Source of the DNA: Branchiostoma floridae
Taxonomy: Eukaryota; Chordata; Leptocardii; Amphioxiformes; Branchiostomatidae
NCBI RefSeq assembly: GCF_000003815.2
Contig: NC_049996.1
Location: 16,722,930 to 16,786,929, forward strand
Length of the DNA stretch: 64,000 bases
Direction of reading: 5' to 3'
Shown: positions 14,201-19,989 of the stretch, piece by piece
Layout: every line of letters starts with the position of its first letter
How positions within the stretch are numbered: the stretch's first letter is position 1
Notes under the pieces: generated by a model
Seen by the model: the letters and a program-made list of their open reading frames with translations, nothing else
Database searches by the model: none
Told to the model about the DNA's origin: nothing
Translations under genes and position numbers: made by a program

Positions 14201-14986
14201 TGACTGTATTCTCTTCATAAAACTGAGTGCACCAAGGCACAAACTTGGTCCTCATCTTTTGTTGTTCTGCAAGTTACATCCATTTTGTGGAGAAGTGGTT
14301 TGAATGCACAGGAAAATTGCTAAGAATGGAATGAAAGCAGTGCAAACCCAGCAGATTTTGTTAGACTTAGAGAGTACTGAGAAAGAAGAAGAGAGCATCA
14401 ACACAACAAGCAGTATTGTGCTTGCAGTACCAATATTGGACAATAGGTGGAGCTGCTGTATCATGGTCTGAGACCAGACCAGGTCAGCTCATCGTTTATT
14501 GTACTTTCTAAAGAAGCATGGAAGGTTCTTTCATGCAAATCACTCTAAGTGTGCATAGTTGTTTTCTGTTGTTGTTTGTTGTTTACCAGTCAACACAAGA
14601 TTGCAGAAGACACCCGAGAGGCCATCGACCTTGTGCAAAAGGAGTCGATAGCGTGCATAGTTATTTACTGTTGTTGTTTATTGTTTACCAGTCAGCACAA
14701 GATTGCAGAAGACACACGAGAGGCCATCGACCTTGTGCAAAAGGAGTTGACAGTGTGCATAGTTGTTTACTGTTGTTGTTTATTGTTTACCAGTCAGCAC
14801 AAGATTGCGGAGGACACCCGAGAGGCCATCGACCTTGTGCAGAAGAAGCAGAAGCAGCTTGACGTGCGTAAGAAGGAGGCTGAAGACGTCTGGAAGGAGA
14901 ACCGGAAGAGACTTGAGGCTCCGCTCAAGATCCGGCAGCTGCACAGGGAGATGAAGCAGGTGAGCTTCCAGGACACCAGGCGGTGA
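299..14986 (+). CDS. SESTD1: SESTD1-like gene (Sec14 + spectrin repeats), 5' end outside the window
   Basis: Sixteen exons, all with AG/GT borders and matching phases: 299-413, 957-1047, 2341-2454, 2802-2915, 3634-3811, 5024-5244, 5772-5894, 7847-8038, 8648-8762, 9750-9909, 10388-10469, 11119-11241, 12100-12228, 12778-12840, 13870-14057, 14794-14986. They join into about 732 codons. The order is a lipid-binding CRAL-TRIO domain (GRDKR, VIIDVRAP, VKPDTFWDK, PYDHDDW), a helical linker, then spectrin repeats opening at VVEWIL, LSRALDSLL and AIQWLEEL. Recalled vertebrate SESTD1 has the same order and near-identical landmarks (VKPDEFWDK, DYGRQLLQA), and is about 696 residues. Vertebrate SESTD1 binds phospholipids and TRPC4/5 channels and acts in Rho-family and Dact1 signalling; that role is carried over by homology only. 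The first coding exon, expected to encode about 20 residues before GRDKR, lies upstream of the window. The C-terminus is roughly 40 residues longer than recalled human. Confidence 0.87.
414..956 (+). repeat. Intron with degenerate repeats including an E1 donor copy
   Basis: The intron holds four loose copies of a segment like gacaactgcaacattgtag (about 430, 490, 556 and 640). A degenerate copy of the E1 exon end plus donor lies at 762-788 (cagtacccaaagtatgtggc against ggtacccaggtatgtggc at 406). This looks like an older, decayed duplication across the donor. There is no other coding signal. Confidence 0.5.
957..1047 (+). CDS. SESTD1: SESTD1-like exon E2 (Sec14 domain, part 2)
   Basis: The acceptor is ctcctccccag and the donor is gtaaga. 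One base completes the split serine codon and the exon ends in phase 0. It encodes PESRSRGFSVIIDVR then WRANKSLVKVLQ, matching the Sec14 core strand followed by a helix. The 3' part, with its donor, is repeated eight more times immediately downstream. Confidence 0.87.
1048..1700 (+). repeat. 80 bp array duplicating the E2 3' end and donor
   Basis: Eight further copies of an exactly 80 bp unit end at 1127, 1207, 1287, 1367, 1447, 1527, 1607 and 1687. Each contains the last ~60 nt of E2, a CAG|GTAAGA-type donor (cgg in one copy) and 17-20 nt of intron. No unit has the E2 acceptor, so only the first copy can be a complete exon. Eighty is not a multiple of 3, so reading into the array hits a stop after VLQVRLMFL. 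Confidence 0.95.
1701..2330. other. Intron segment with an unclassified GC-richer island
   Basis: Bases 1800-2040 are more GC- and CpG-rich than the surrounding intron and contain several tcgaa motifs (cctcgaac, attcgaattg, ctcgaag, tttcgaacc, gtcgaacg). This suggests a mobile element or its remains, but I could not define its ends or a reading frame. The rest of the stretch shows nothing recognisable. Confidence 0.3.
2341..2454 (+). CDS. SESTD1: SESTD1-like exon E3 (Sec14 domain, part 3)
   Basis: The acceptor is attttttctcag and the donor is gtttgt; phase 0 to 0, 38 codons. It encodes QLAQVIIVKPDTFWD then FRYRNDKAEGGYE. VKPDTFWDK is the clearest SESTD1-type landmark (VKPDEFWDK recalled in human). 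Confidence 0.9.
2802..2915 (+). CDS. SESTD1: SESTD1-like exon E4 (Sec14 domain, end)
   Basis: The acceptor is ccccctctag and the donor is gtgagt; phase 0 to 0, 38 codons. It encodes TIMVTASKIFQYVD, QLTKDLGGTLPYDHD and DWVQKRL. The L-T-x-D-x-GG-x-L-x-YDHxDW pattern is the typical end of a TRIO/SESTD1-type Sec14 domain. Confidence 0.9.
2997..3077 (-). mobile_element. tRNA-derived SINE fragment
   Basis: Read on the minus strand, the segment has a tRNA-like head: an A-box-like tggctgagtgggtag and a B-box-like gagtttgatcc. No CCA end or full cloverleaf is visible. It sits within an intron and I treat it as a SINE head, not a tRNA gene. Confidence 0.5.
3382..3600 (+). repeat. Partial acceptor-side copies of exon E5
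   Basis: A very short copy (tttgcaggacatggagaaat, from 3382) and a longer one (3477 to about 3575) precede E5. The longer copy has its own acceptor tttgcag and encodes DMKKFACDSAEMCQQ before breaking after the codons for SDTI into intron-like sequence. Neither has the second half of the exon or a donor. Confidence 0.85.
3634..3811 (+). CDS. SESTD1: SESTD1-like exon E5 (helical linker)
   Basis: The acceptor is cctttccag and the donor is gtgaga; it starts in phase 0 and ends after one base. It encodes DMEKFARDSAEMC, QLEHAVNTQLLSD and FIFQYNHFRRKARTV. It is predicted helical and follows the Sec14 domain as in SESTD1. This is the only complete copy of a locally duplicated exon. Confidence 0.85.
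3812..4515 (+). repeat. Repeated E5 exon end and donor, with an inserted segment
   Basis: Copies of the E5 end and donor (ccatcaattttggtgagaaa) occur near 3850 (as ccctaaattttggtgag), 3905, 4256, 4308, 4363 and 4488, in units of about 50 bp. Between 3960 and 4250 they are interrupted by unrelated sequence ending in gaagaagaagaag, which looks like an insertion. Confidence 0.75.
5024..5244 (+). CDS. SESTD1: SESTD1-like exon E6 (helical linker)
   Basis: The acceptor is tgtcccccag. The exon starts with two bases of a split glycine codon and ends in phase 0. It encodes KELLADLQKFIESGF, VAVATVKKQLSAVEG and KLLELLEEQIREEV, strongly helical and heptad-like. The donor gtgtgt lies directly in a long GT microsatellite. 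Confidence 0.85.
5245..5312 (+). repeat. GT and poly-G microsatellite at the E6 donor
   Basis: A run of gt dinucleotides continues into 14 G and a second G run. It begins at the first intron base after E6, so the donor is itself the first GT unit. Alternating GT can adopt Z-DNA and the G runs can form G-quadruplexes; whether either occurs here is unknown. Confidence 0.9.
5485..5771 (+). repeat. Acceptor-side copies of exon E7 (2 decoys)
   Basis: Two partial copies of E7 start at about 5491 and 5625, each preceded by an ag and followed by about 60 nt of intron containing gtttgtttgtttg. Both copies end at the codons for IGQNLT or its equivalent, then pass into cgtgtttacatgttt. The unit is about 135-145 bp. 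Confidence 0.88.
5772..5894 (+). CDS. SESTD1: SESTD1-like exon E7 (spectrin repeat 1, start)
   Basis: The acceptor is tgtccccag and the donor is gtgagt; phase 0 to 0, 41 codons. It encodes VVEWILGTGQQML then SYRKEHEQIQLRC. The opening hydrophobic-W pattern matches helix A of a spectrin repeat, and recalled human SESTD1 has QVVNWLEGPG at this point. Confidence 0.88.
6051..6358 (+). repeat. Acceptor-side copies of exon E8, left part
   Basis: Degenerate copies of the E8 acceptor and first bases (ttttctcccaggatattttt) occur at about 6045, 6182 and 6282, each followed by an aaaacttaaacaggaaaaaa-like tail. The same series continues at 7733-7846 on the other side of an inserted transposon. Confidence 0.8.
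6361..7731. mobile_element. 1.37 kb non-autonomous DNA transposon with TA flanks
   Basis: The ends are inverted: CTGTAATTC and TTTATGTTCACGG on the left, with their complements ccgtgaacataaa and gaattacag on the right. A TA lies on each side, as expected for a TA target duplication of Tc1/mariner-like elements. Subterminal cacggttttcacggtg-type motifs are shared with shorter copies at 35199 and 32228. No transposase frame is visible. It sits inside the E8 acceptor array. Confidence 0.75.
7733..7846 (+). repeat. Acceptor-side copy of exon E8, right part
   Basis: The copy tttctcccaggatatatttg at about 7736, with its aaacaggaaaaaagctt tail, continues the series seen at 6051-6358 and leads straight into the true acceptor at 7846. 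Confidence 0.8.
7847..8038 (+). CDS. SESTD1: SESTD1-like exon E8 (spectrin repeat 1, rest)
   Basis: The acceptor is ttttctcccag. The donor is taken as gtaatt at 8039, because it gives phase 0 and joins VAQG to LSRALDSLL as in recalled SESTD1 (VAQD-LSQQL). It encodes YSELTHKAELLLQEG, CRNFASRMERRRN and LLVSSVKFLRVAQG, helices B and C of a spectrin repeat. Confidence 0.87.
8126..8172 (+). repeat. Donor-side copy of exon E8
   Basis: One copy of the last 32 nt of E8 plus donor (gtcaagttcctccgagtagc, then acagggggtgaatt) lies 90 bp downstream of the true exon end. It has two synonymous-looking changes and no acceptor of its own. Confidence 0.85.
8222..8360 (-). mobile_element. SINE family B copy
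   Basis: The reverse complement matches the segment at 57698-57985 (agctctttcatagagctaaa-type end, gacagagagaacaggcgct on this strand). This is a partial copy in an intron. Confidence 0.55.
8648..8762 (+). CDS. SESTD1: SESTD1-like exon E9 (spectrin repeat 2, start)
   Basis: The acceptor is catccttgcag and the donor is gtaagt. It starts in phase 0 and ends after one base. It encodes LSRALDSLLEQVL then AERAIARIQEFGENV, comparable with SESTD1 LSQQLDGLLGML. Confidence 0.87.
9398..9653 (-). mobile_element. SINE family A copy
   Basis: On the minus strand it shows an A-box-like tggagcagtgatagc, a B box ggttcgaatcc, and the core cttgtgcccttgggaaagg shared with copies at 37291 and 44531. It ends in a (gaat)n tail, seen here as cattcattcattcattcg at 9401-9418. 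Confidence 0.75.
9750..9909 (+). CDS. SESTD1: SESTD1-like exon E10 (spectrin repeat 2, middle)
   Basis: The acceptor is gcctttttcag and the donor is gtaaga. Two bases complete a codon at each end of the phase pattern. It encodes REFKEAMKEGQVL, KDAFGKDITPDHTRD and KLEDLERRKL. GKDIT matches the GKDVT seen in recalled SESTD1. Confidence 0.87.
9910..10095 (+). repeat. Donor-side copies of exon E10 (2)
   Basis: Two degenerate copies of the E10 end (taagaacaaagttaaaggat, then agaggagaacactcaggtaag) follow the exon. The second copy retains a clean AG|GTAAGA donor at 10078. The unit is about 70-80 bp. Confidence 0.75.
10388..10469 (+). CDS. SESTD1: SESTD1-like exon E11 (spectrin repeat 2, end)
   Basis: The acceptor is gaccttcag and the donor is gtgggg. 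One base completes an arginine codon and the exon ends in phase 0. It encodes CDELGDVRKLRLQQ then LQLRTCERDANQ, aligned by eye with SESTD1 CEDMVDVRRLKMLQM. Confidence 0.88.
10907..11118 (+). repeat. Acceptor-side copies of exon E12 separated by GAT runs
   Basis: Two partial copies of E12 (10921 and 11020), each with acceptor ctacccag or ttacccag and 37 nt of exon, dissolve into (gat)n microsatellites at 10958-11008 and 11057-11107. The runs appear to have grown from the exon's own ggtgatggtga segment. Neither copy has a donor. Confidence 0.92.
11119..11241 (+). CDS. SESTD1: SESTD1-like exon E12 (spectrin repeat 3, start)
   Basis: The acceptor is tatccctacccag and the donor is gtaaaa; phase 0 to 0, 41 codons. 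It encodes AIQWLEELCGVMVK, THTDVGKTAGEAGR and KEEHDKFQSTAK. Recalled SESTD1 has AVEWLSELLDALLKTH here. Confidence 0.9.
11550..12099 (+). repeat. Acceptor-side array of exon E13, about 7-8 degenerate units
   Basis: Repeated units contain gtttgtaaccccagagcaca and a following tatgactgtaaa-type start, near 11562, 11636, 11712, 11772, 11840, 11897, 11976 and 12038. Most keep an AG directly before agcac, so they are potential decoy acceptors. Units are 60-80 bp and diverged, suggesting an older array. Confidence 0.85.
12100..12228 (+). CDS. SESTD1: SESTD1-like exon E13 (spectrin repeat 3, middle)
   Basis: The acceptor is tgtaactccag and the donor is gtatgc; phase 0 to 0, 43 codons. It encodes STYDYGKQLLQAALV then MAVRLEKAWNKFSK. 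STYDYGxQLLQA is identical to recalled SESTD1 apart from one residue, making this the strongest single exon for the assignment. Confidence 0.92.
12435..12625 (+). repeat. Dispersed repeat, copy 1
   Basis: This segment is closely related to 14277-14470 (shared acaagcagtattgtgcttgc and tggacaatagg). The two copies lie in different introns of the same gene. No terminal repeats or coding potential are visible. Confidence 0.7.
12778..12840 (+). CDS. SESTD1: SESTD1-like exon E14 (spectrin repeat 3, end)
   Basis: The acceptor is gtttcttgcag and the donor is gtaagc; phase 0 to 0, 21 codons. It encodes CLDERASRLFITHD then FHKKADT, comparable with EERVHRLEMAIAFH in recalled SESTD1. Confidence 0.85.
13322..13869 (+). 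repeat. 53 bp acceptor-side array of exon E15 (10 decoys)
   Basis: Ten units of 53-54 bp precede E15, each carrying the branch-side gtttttgtcctgtccag acceptor and the first 33 nt of the exon (ctcctgttggacatgcgtaa). All have intact AG acceptors. Because 53 is not a multiple of 3, using any earlier acceptor and reading on meets a stop. On the minus strand the array is open in all three frames, which explains several long spurious frames. Confidence 0.96.
13870..14057 (+). CDS. SESTD1: SESTD1-like exon E15
   Basis: The acceptor is gccccgtccag; it starts in phase 0 and ends after two bases, and the donor gtcggc is weak. It encodes LLDMRNLIHSMQLG, MIVRRREETEDEYEE and MVRLAMPIMDKT. Recalled SESTD1 has an acidic stretch then LLDRLTVPVV here, so the match is fair. 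Confidence 0.83.
14277..14470 (+). repeat. Dispersed repeat, copy 2
   Basis: This is the second copy of the 12435-12625 element. Directly after it (14471-14492) lies a short copy of the E15 donor (agaccaggtcagctcat). Confidence 0.7.
14545..14793 (+). repeat. Acceptor-side copies of exon E16 (2 decoys)
   Basis: Two units of about 102 bp hold the acceptor tattgtttaccag and the first ~58 nt of E16 (start 14589 and 14691). Each encodes QHKIAEDTREAIDLV before running into a repeated tgcatagttgtttactgttg intron piece. Confidence 0.93.
14794..14986 (+). CDS. SESTD1: SESTD1-like exon E16 and probable stop
   Basis: The acceptor is tgtttaccag. One base completes a serine codon. It encodes QHKIAEDTREAIDLV, QKQLDVRKKEAEDVW and LHREMKQ. 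Reading on gives VSFQDTRR and a TGA at 14984-14986. A donor-like gtgagc at 14960 offers an alternative end by splicing, but I see no further exon before the next gene. AEDTREAIDLV resembles AENIRDRMKLV near the C-terminus of recalled SESTD1. Confidence 0.75.
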
Positions 14987-15425
14987 GAGTTATCGCTCAG
15001 GCTCGTGATAATTATCAGTCCGAGTTATGATAATTATCAGTGCATACACCAATATTTATCAGTTGTGATATTTAACAGTTGTTAACACAGGGAGATAAAG
15101 CAGGTGAGCTTCCAGGACACCAGGCGGTGAGAATTATCGCTCAGACTCGTGATAATTATCAGTCCGAGTTATGATGATTATCAGTGCACACACCAATGTT
15201 TATCAGTTGTGATAACTTAACAGTTGTTAACATAGGGAGATGAAGCAGGTGAGCTTCCAGGACACCAGGCGATGAGAGTTATCGCTCAGGCTCGTGATAA
15301 TTATCAGTTGGAGATATGATAAGTATCAGTGCTCACACCAATATTTATCAGTTGTTATAACTTAACAGTTGTTAAAACAGGGAGATGAAACAGGTGAGCT
15401 TCCAGGACACCAGGCGGTGAGAATT
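14941..15425 (+). repeat. Repeats of the E16 end, about 148 bp unit
   Basis: The segment agggagatgaagcaggtgag with the following ttccaggacaccagg occurs at 14945, 15090, 15235 and 15380. Each copy keeps both the gtgagc donor-like site and the tga stop. It is the 3' counterpart of the junction arrays elsewhere in the gene. Confidence 0.93.
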
Positions 15426-15975
15426 ATCAGTTGGAGATATGATAATTATCAGGAGTTATGATAACTGTAATGTTTGATAGCTTATTATCACTATCAGCTG
15501 GCGACTATAATACGATAACTGGGTCAGAATCATAATAATTATCAGTCCGTGTTATGATAATTATCAGTCCAGGCACTGATAAACTGATAATCATCAGGAG
15601 TTGTGATAGCTGTAACAGATGATAACTGGTTATCAGTATTAGTTGGCTATTATCACTATAAAATGATAACTGGACCAGAGTCATGATAATTATCGACAAT
15701 GACAGTCGATGATTATCAGTCAGAGTTATGATAATTATCAGTGCAGAATTTGATAATTATCAACAGTTGATAACTGGTTATCGCTATTAGATGGCACCTA
15801 TGATACGATAACTGGATCAGAGTCACGATAATTATCAGTATCTAGCATGGTATCCCCACAATTCTTGTTCCTGCTTATGTTGATAATTTGTTATCATTGT
15901 TTACTGATTACTGCAGTGTGATGATATTGGTTATCAACTTTGGGCAAGATGGTGATAATTATCAATTGGAGATGA
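14990..15975 (+). repeat. Cluster of TGATAATTATCA palindromes
   Basis: At least eleven exact or near-exact copies of the 12 bp palindrome tgataattatca lie in about 980 bp (for example near 15008, 15030, 15149, 15294, 15438, 15556, 15731, 15751, 15825 and 15953), with many further gata/tatc motifs. The first few belong to the 148 bp units, but the series continues well past them. It would form part of the 3' UTR if E16 ends at 14986. Confidence 0.8.
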
Positions 15976-16200
15976 TGATGACAACCTGTCTAACTTATTT
16001 TAACAAACGTTAAGTTAGAATTTAGGACTAGGCATCAGGTAGATGTTAATATGCCCATCTTCCAAGCATTTAGATAGTTTTATCCGGCTACCTCTGTTAA
16101 GTATTTATCGCTTTTAGTAAGTCAGTAACTCCTAGTCATTGTTAGTTAAACTAAGCTGACAATAACTTCTTGTTTGCCTGATGGTAGGCTGACAGGAGGT

Positions 16201-16206
16201 AATAAA
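16201..16206 (+). promoter_or_regulatory. Candidate polyadenylation signal
   Basis: An AATAAA lies about 1.2 kb after the proposed stop, beyond the GATA-rich cluster. It is only one of several in this AT-rich region, so the assignment is weak. Confidence 0.25.
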
Positions 16207-16209
16207 ACA

Positions 16210-18590
16210 ATAAGCAATAGACAAATACCTGTAAGGCGTAGCCTTCAGGCTTGTTAGAGCTGGGGTTAGCAACATGGTTTTTCTCAACATTACATACATA
16301 TTTGCATACAAGTAGACGATAGATGAAATGATATCATGTTAGGTAAAATTCATCTGGGCACAAGGCCTGGGCATCTCAAGGTTTTTCCCATCCAAATCTC
16401 CAATTAGCTGCAAGATCTTGGCAGCTGAAACACACATAGTTGTAACTTCATGTCTCAGAAATTTGAAGACAGCCGCAAGTGTTTGTCTTGGTTTCCAGCC
16501 AGGAGTCTTGAAGAATCTTGCCTTCATTAAGTTCTTGTGGGTAAACAGTTTGGGAAGAAGTTGCCAAATTTAGTCTCAAGACTGGTACATACGCCCCAAC
16601 TCAGCCGTATGAGTTCTTTACTTGCCAAATTTTATGTACTACTCTAAAATGTGTTTGTTTGGGCAGACTGCATTTCTGTAGCTTCTGTCTTTGAACATGT
16701 GTATTTTGCCCATGACAGTAAATTCTTTTAATATCCACATTTTTTGACAGGTCTGAAGAATTTGCCAAATATAGTATTTTCAGAACCCAGTCATCTAATG
16801 TCTTCACTTGCCAAATTATATGTACTCTGAAATGTTTTGGGCTTATTTTTGTGTGAGTTCTGTGTTGGAAACAGGAAAATTTTTATCTTGCCAGAAACAA
16901 AACATGCTTTTAAAAATTGACATTTTCCCTACCCTGTTATTGTTTTATGATGGTTCATAATGTTTCGTTGTGGTTACTTCAGATTTTGTTGAGTAGGACT
17001 AAAAATAAAGTTGATATCATATGTCAGCGTAGTTAGAGGAGGGAAGAGTTTCACAGTTACCGGTACAACAAATTTAATTCCGACAATTGCAGAAAATCAA
17101 GTCCTGCAAAGGTGATCATGTGACTATAAGTATTGAAAATCTTCCTGTTGCTATGTAATCAACTTATTATTTACACATTCAGTGATTCAGGCCATGTTTT
17201 TGTGCCAAATTCATGACTTACGGTTCTCATAAATGAGTGAAAGAGAAGTATAAGGAAATTTAAGTGTGCTTTAAGCTGAGATTTGTACTGTAGGCTGCTA
17301 TAATACAACCTTTTGCCAATACTGAGTTTTCAAAATGCTGCTGGATTCTCTGTGCCATGTATAGTAGAAGTTCCCCATGAAATACTTTCAGGGCTTTTTT
17401 GAGGGACATTGTCTTGTTAAGTTATTGCATATTTTGTTGCTTTTCGATAATATCTTATTGCGTGTAGTACATGTACAAAAGGTCCTTCTGGAAAATGCTT
17501 CCTAAGAACTTAATCTTGTAACTTATATCTGCTTGCTGCTTAACAGTTTATTGTGTATGCAGAAGATAACGTGTGACAATCATGACAACGATAACGTGAC
17601 ATGATTTGCCAAACTCGAGTGATTTTGTTGCATAGTAGAGAACATTTGTTGTGTACATACCAAAATGTATATGGTGTACAAGCCATACGCTGATGTTCAA
17701 TGAAGGCTACAGTAGTGTTAGATGCTTAGGCCATACCAAATGAATGTCTTGGTTCAGGGTTTGTGAAAGATAATACTGAATTAGACAAAAAATGAAGAAA
17801 AAAAGAATCCAAAATATTCGTTGCTGGGAGAATATATTGAGGTTGGTCAAAGTTTTCTTCCCTTTGGTTTCATTTTGGCATCTTGGATGTTTTTTACCTT
17901 TGAATTGTTTTATCCGAGAACCATAGAAATGATTTGGTGTGGCCTTTTATATTGGTTGTGTTGCCTTGACTCTGATCTCTGTATCCCACTGTTTCCCAAA
18001 ACCCTGAAATTCCCAGCTAAACTGACCATTCCTTACTTAGATATATACACCCCCGCTAATGTTTTAAACAGGCTATTATTCTGCAAAATTTTGTCATTTC
18101 AAACTCAAAACGTACCCACTTCAAAATGGGACAAGACGAGACAAAAATCTTTTGATTTTGATGTCGGCCGTTTTTCTGGATTTTAGGGTACTTGGGGTTC
18201 AGTTGGGCAGATTTGTTTTGTTTGATTTTGTTGCTTTTTTGTTGCTTTGTTGCATTTATAAAGAAAAAAATCCAACTGTGAGATATGAAATTTGTTGTGC
18301 TTCATCTTTTGTGGAAATAAAGTTTTCTTTTGTCTGATTTGAAACTTGTTTCCGTTTGTTTATTTTCTGTGTGTTTGTCTTGTCTGTAACAAGTGGGAAA
18401 ATCAAAATTACAAAAGGCCTGCATTGAAACATTTGCCTTCTCTGTTCTTATGGTAGAATTCCTTCTCCCTTCCCAACAAATGTTAGAATGCCTCTTATGG
18501 TAGAATTCCTCTTTCCGTTCCAACATATGGTAGAATTCCTTGTGCCTTTTCAACTTTCCCCTCCACCTGAAAAAAATCCTCTTCTATAAT
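16210..18590. other. Intergenic stretch, nothing recognised
   Basis: This is AT-rich sequence without exons bordered by good splice sites, without clear terminal repeats and without RNA gene structure. Short frames here show no family features. Confidence 0.5.
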
Positions 18591-18951
18591 CAGGGCTCAA
18601 AATTCATTTTTGGGATTAGGTGCACTGGTGCACCCAGTTTAAAAAATTGGGTGCACCAAAAGCTTTTTGGGTGCACCACTTAAATTTAAGTAGAATGTCA
18701 AGAAAACCTAATAACAAAACTTAGTTACAAGCTATCAAATTCTTATACAAGTAACATGACAGACATTTTTATTATCTTTCCAACACTTAGATGTCAAGAA
18801 TATCATGTATACTAACATACTTGATATCTTTCCATACATAAACCTATGAAAATATTTTGGTGCACCCTGTGCACCCACTGACAAAAATTGGGTGCACAGT
18901 TCCAATTTTGGGTGCACCTGGGTGCACATGCACCCAGTATTTCGAGCCCTG
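18591..18951. mobile_element. hAT-like MITE with CAGGGCTC ends
   Basis: The terminal inverted repeats are cagggctcaaaatt and (complement of the right end) cagggctcgaaata. The 5-base ataat lies on both sides. CAGGG ends suggest a hAT-type element. Inside are several tgggtgcacc motifs. The 3' half recurs at 38366-38539. Confidence 0.72.
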
Positions 18952-19094
18952 ATAATATATGGTAGGGAGGTACATGTATGCATTGGCATTTCGGATGGTG
19001 ACTCACATGTATGAGGGAGAATCATGCATAAGATGTAAGACAGTAGTTAAGTGTCAAACCTCTGCACATAAAACAACCCAACACACATAATTCT

Positions 19095-19301
19095 CTGAAT
19101 GCATTAAAGTTCGCAGGGATTTAATCTTGCGGTAGCGGGAAAAAAGGACTTTTCGCGGTGGTTTTAAATTTGCGGTAGCACCATGCACTGTAGTCTCTTA
19201 CTGCCATGGAAAAATGTCTGCGATGGTTTAAATTTCGCGGTGAAACGGCCATGGCAAAAACCGCAAACATTTAACCACTGAGGAAGTGTCTACATTTACA
19301 G
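19095..19301. mobile_element. MITE related to the 32228 element, opposite orientation
   Basis: The left end ctgaatgcattaaagttcgc and the right end gtctacatttacag match the right and left ends of the 32228-32413 element. Internal cgcggtggttttaaatt motifs are shared. The left TA flank is lost. Confidence 0.65.
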
Positions 19302-19783
19302 TAATATGGAGGAGAGGTCTTTCTTAGACCTGTCAGAGAATGGAGAAAATCTTTTTGAAATGTCTCAAAGACATCCTGGCTGGTTGCCCAGAAGGAGAGT
19401 AAACTTTATTTAGTAGCCTGATTCAGCAGAAGAATCAGGGAGAAATCTGTTTGTTATTAGACAAAATTCCCACAGCCAAGAATAGAGCCTCACTAATCCT
19501 CAGGACTTCTTCTGAAGTCCACCAGTGCTTAAAAAGCCAAAACACCTAGATCAAGTGGTTAACATTTCTTAATGTATTATAGTTTCTTAAGTTCCGGCAA
19601 CTCTAAGTTAAAGTAATTGTTTCAGATTGTTTTTTTCTTTTCTTTTGAAATTGAAGAAAGTGAACTTTCAAGTTCATACCTCTTGTATGAAAAAATATAC
19701 ACAAGATTTAAACATGGGTCACAAAGTATTGATCCATGGAGAAAAGTGCATGGCTGTCTTTCCTGCCCCCTGTATAAAAATGG

Positions 19784-19987
19784 GTCAGTCCCAGGTCCAA
19801 TATGTTTGTATTAGTTCTGGGTAAGTGCATTCCTGATCAGGGGGAGTGGGTGGTGACTGACCAAACAACATATTTCTGTCACCCCTTTGTCAAAGAATGG
19901 TTCAGTCCCAACTCCAATATGTTTGTATTAGTTCTGGGTGAGTGCATTGTTGATCAGGGGGAGCATGTCGTGACTGACCAAACATGT
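19784..19987 (+). repeat. Two-copy tandem repeat, about 117 bp
   Basis: The segment tccaatatgtttgtattagt followed by gatcagggggag and gtgactgaccaaaca occurs twice. It has no coding signal. Confidence 0.8.
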
Positions 19988-19989
19988 TT

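Noticed and set aside
17821-18337. Hydrophobic 121-codon frame as a membrane protein gene
   Set aside because: It is AT-driven, has no splice sites or family motif, and the start has no supporting context.
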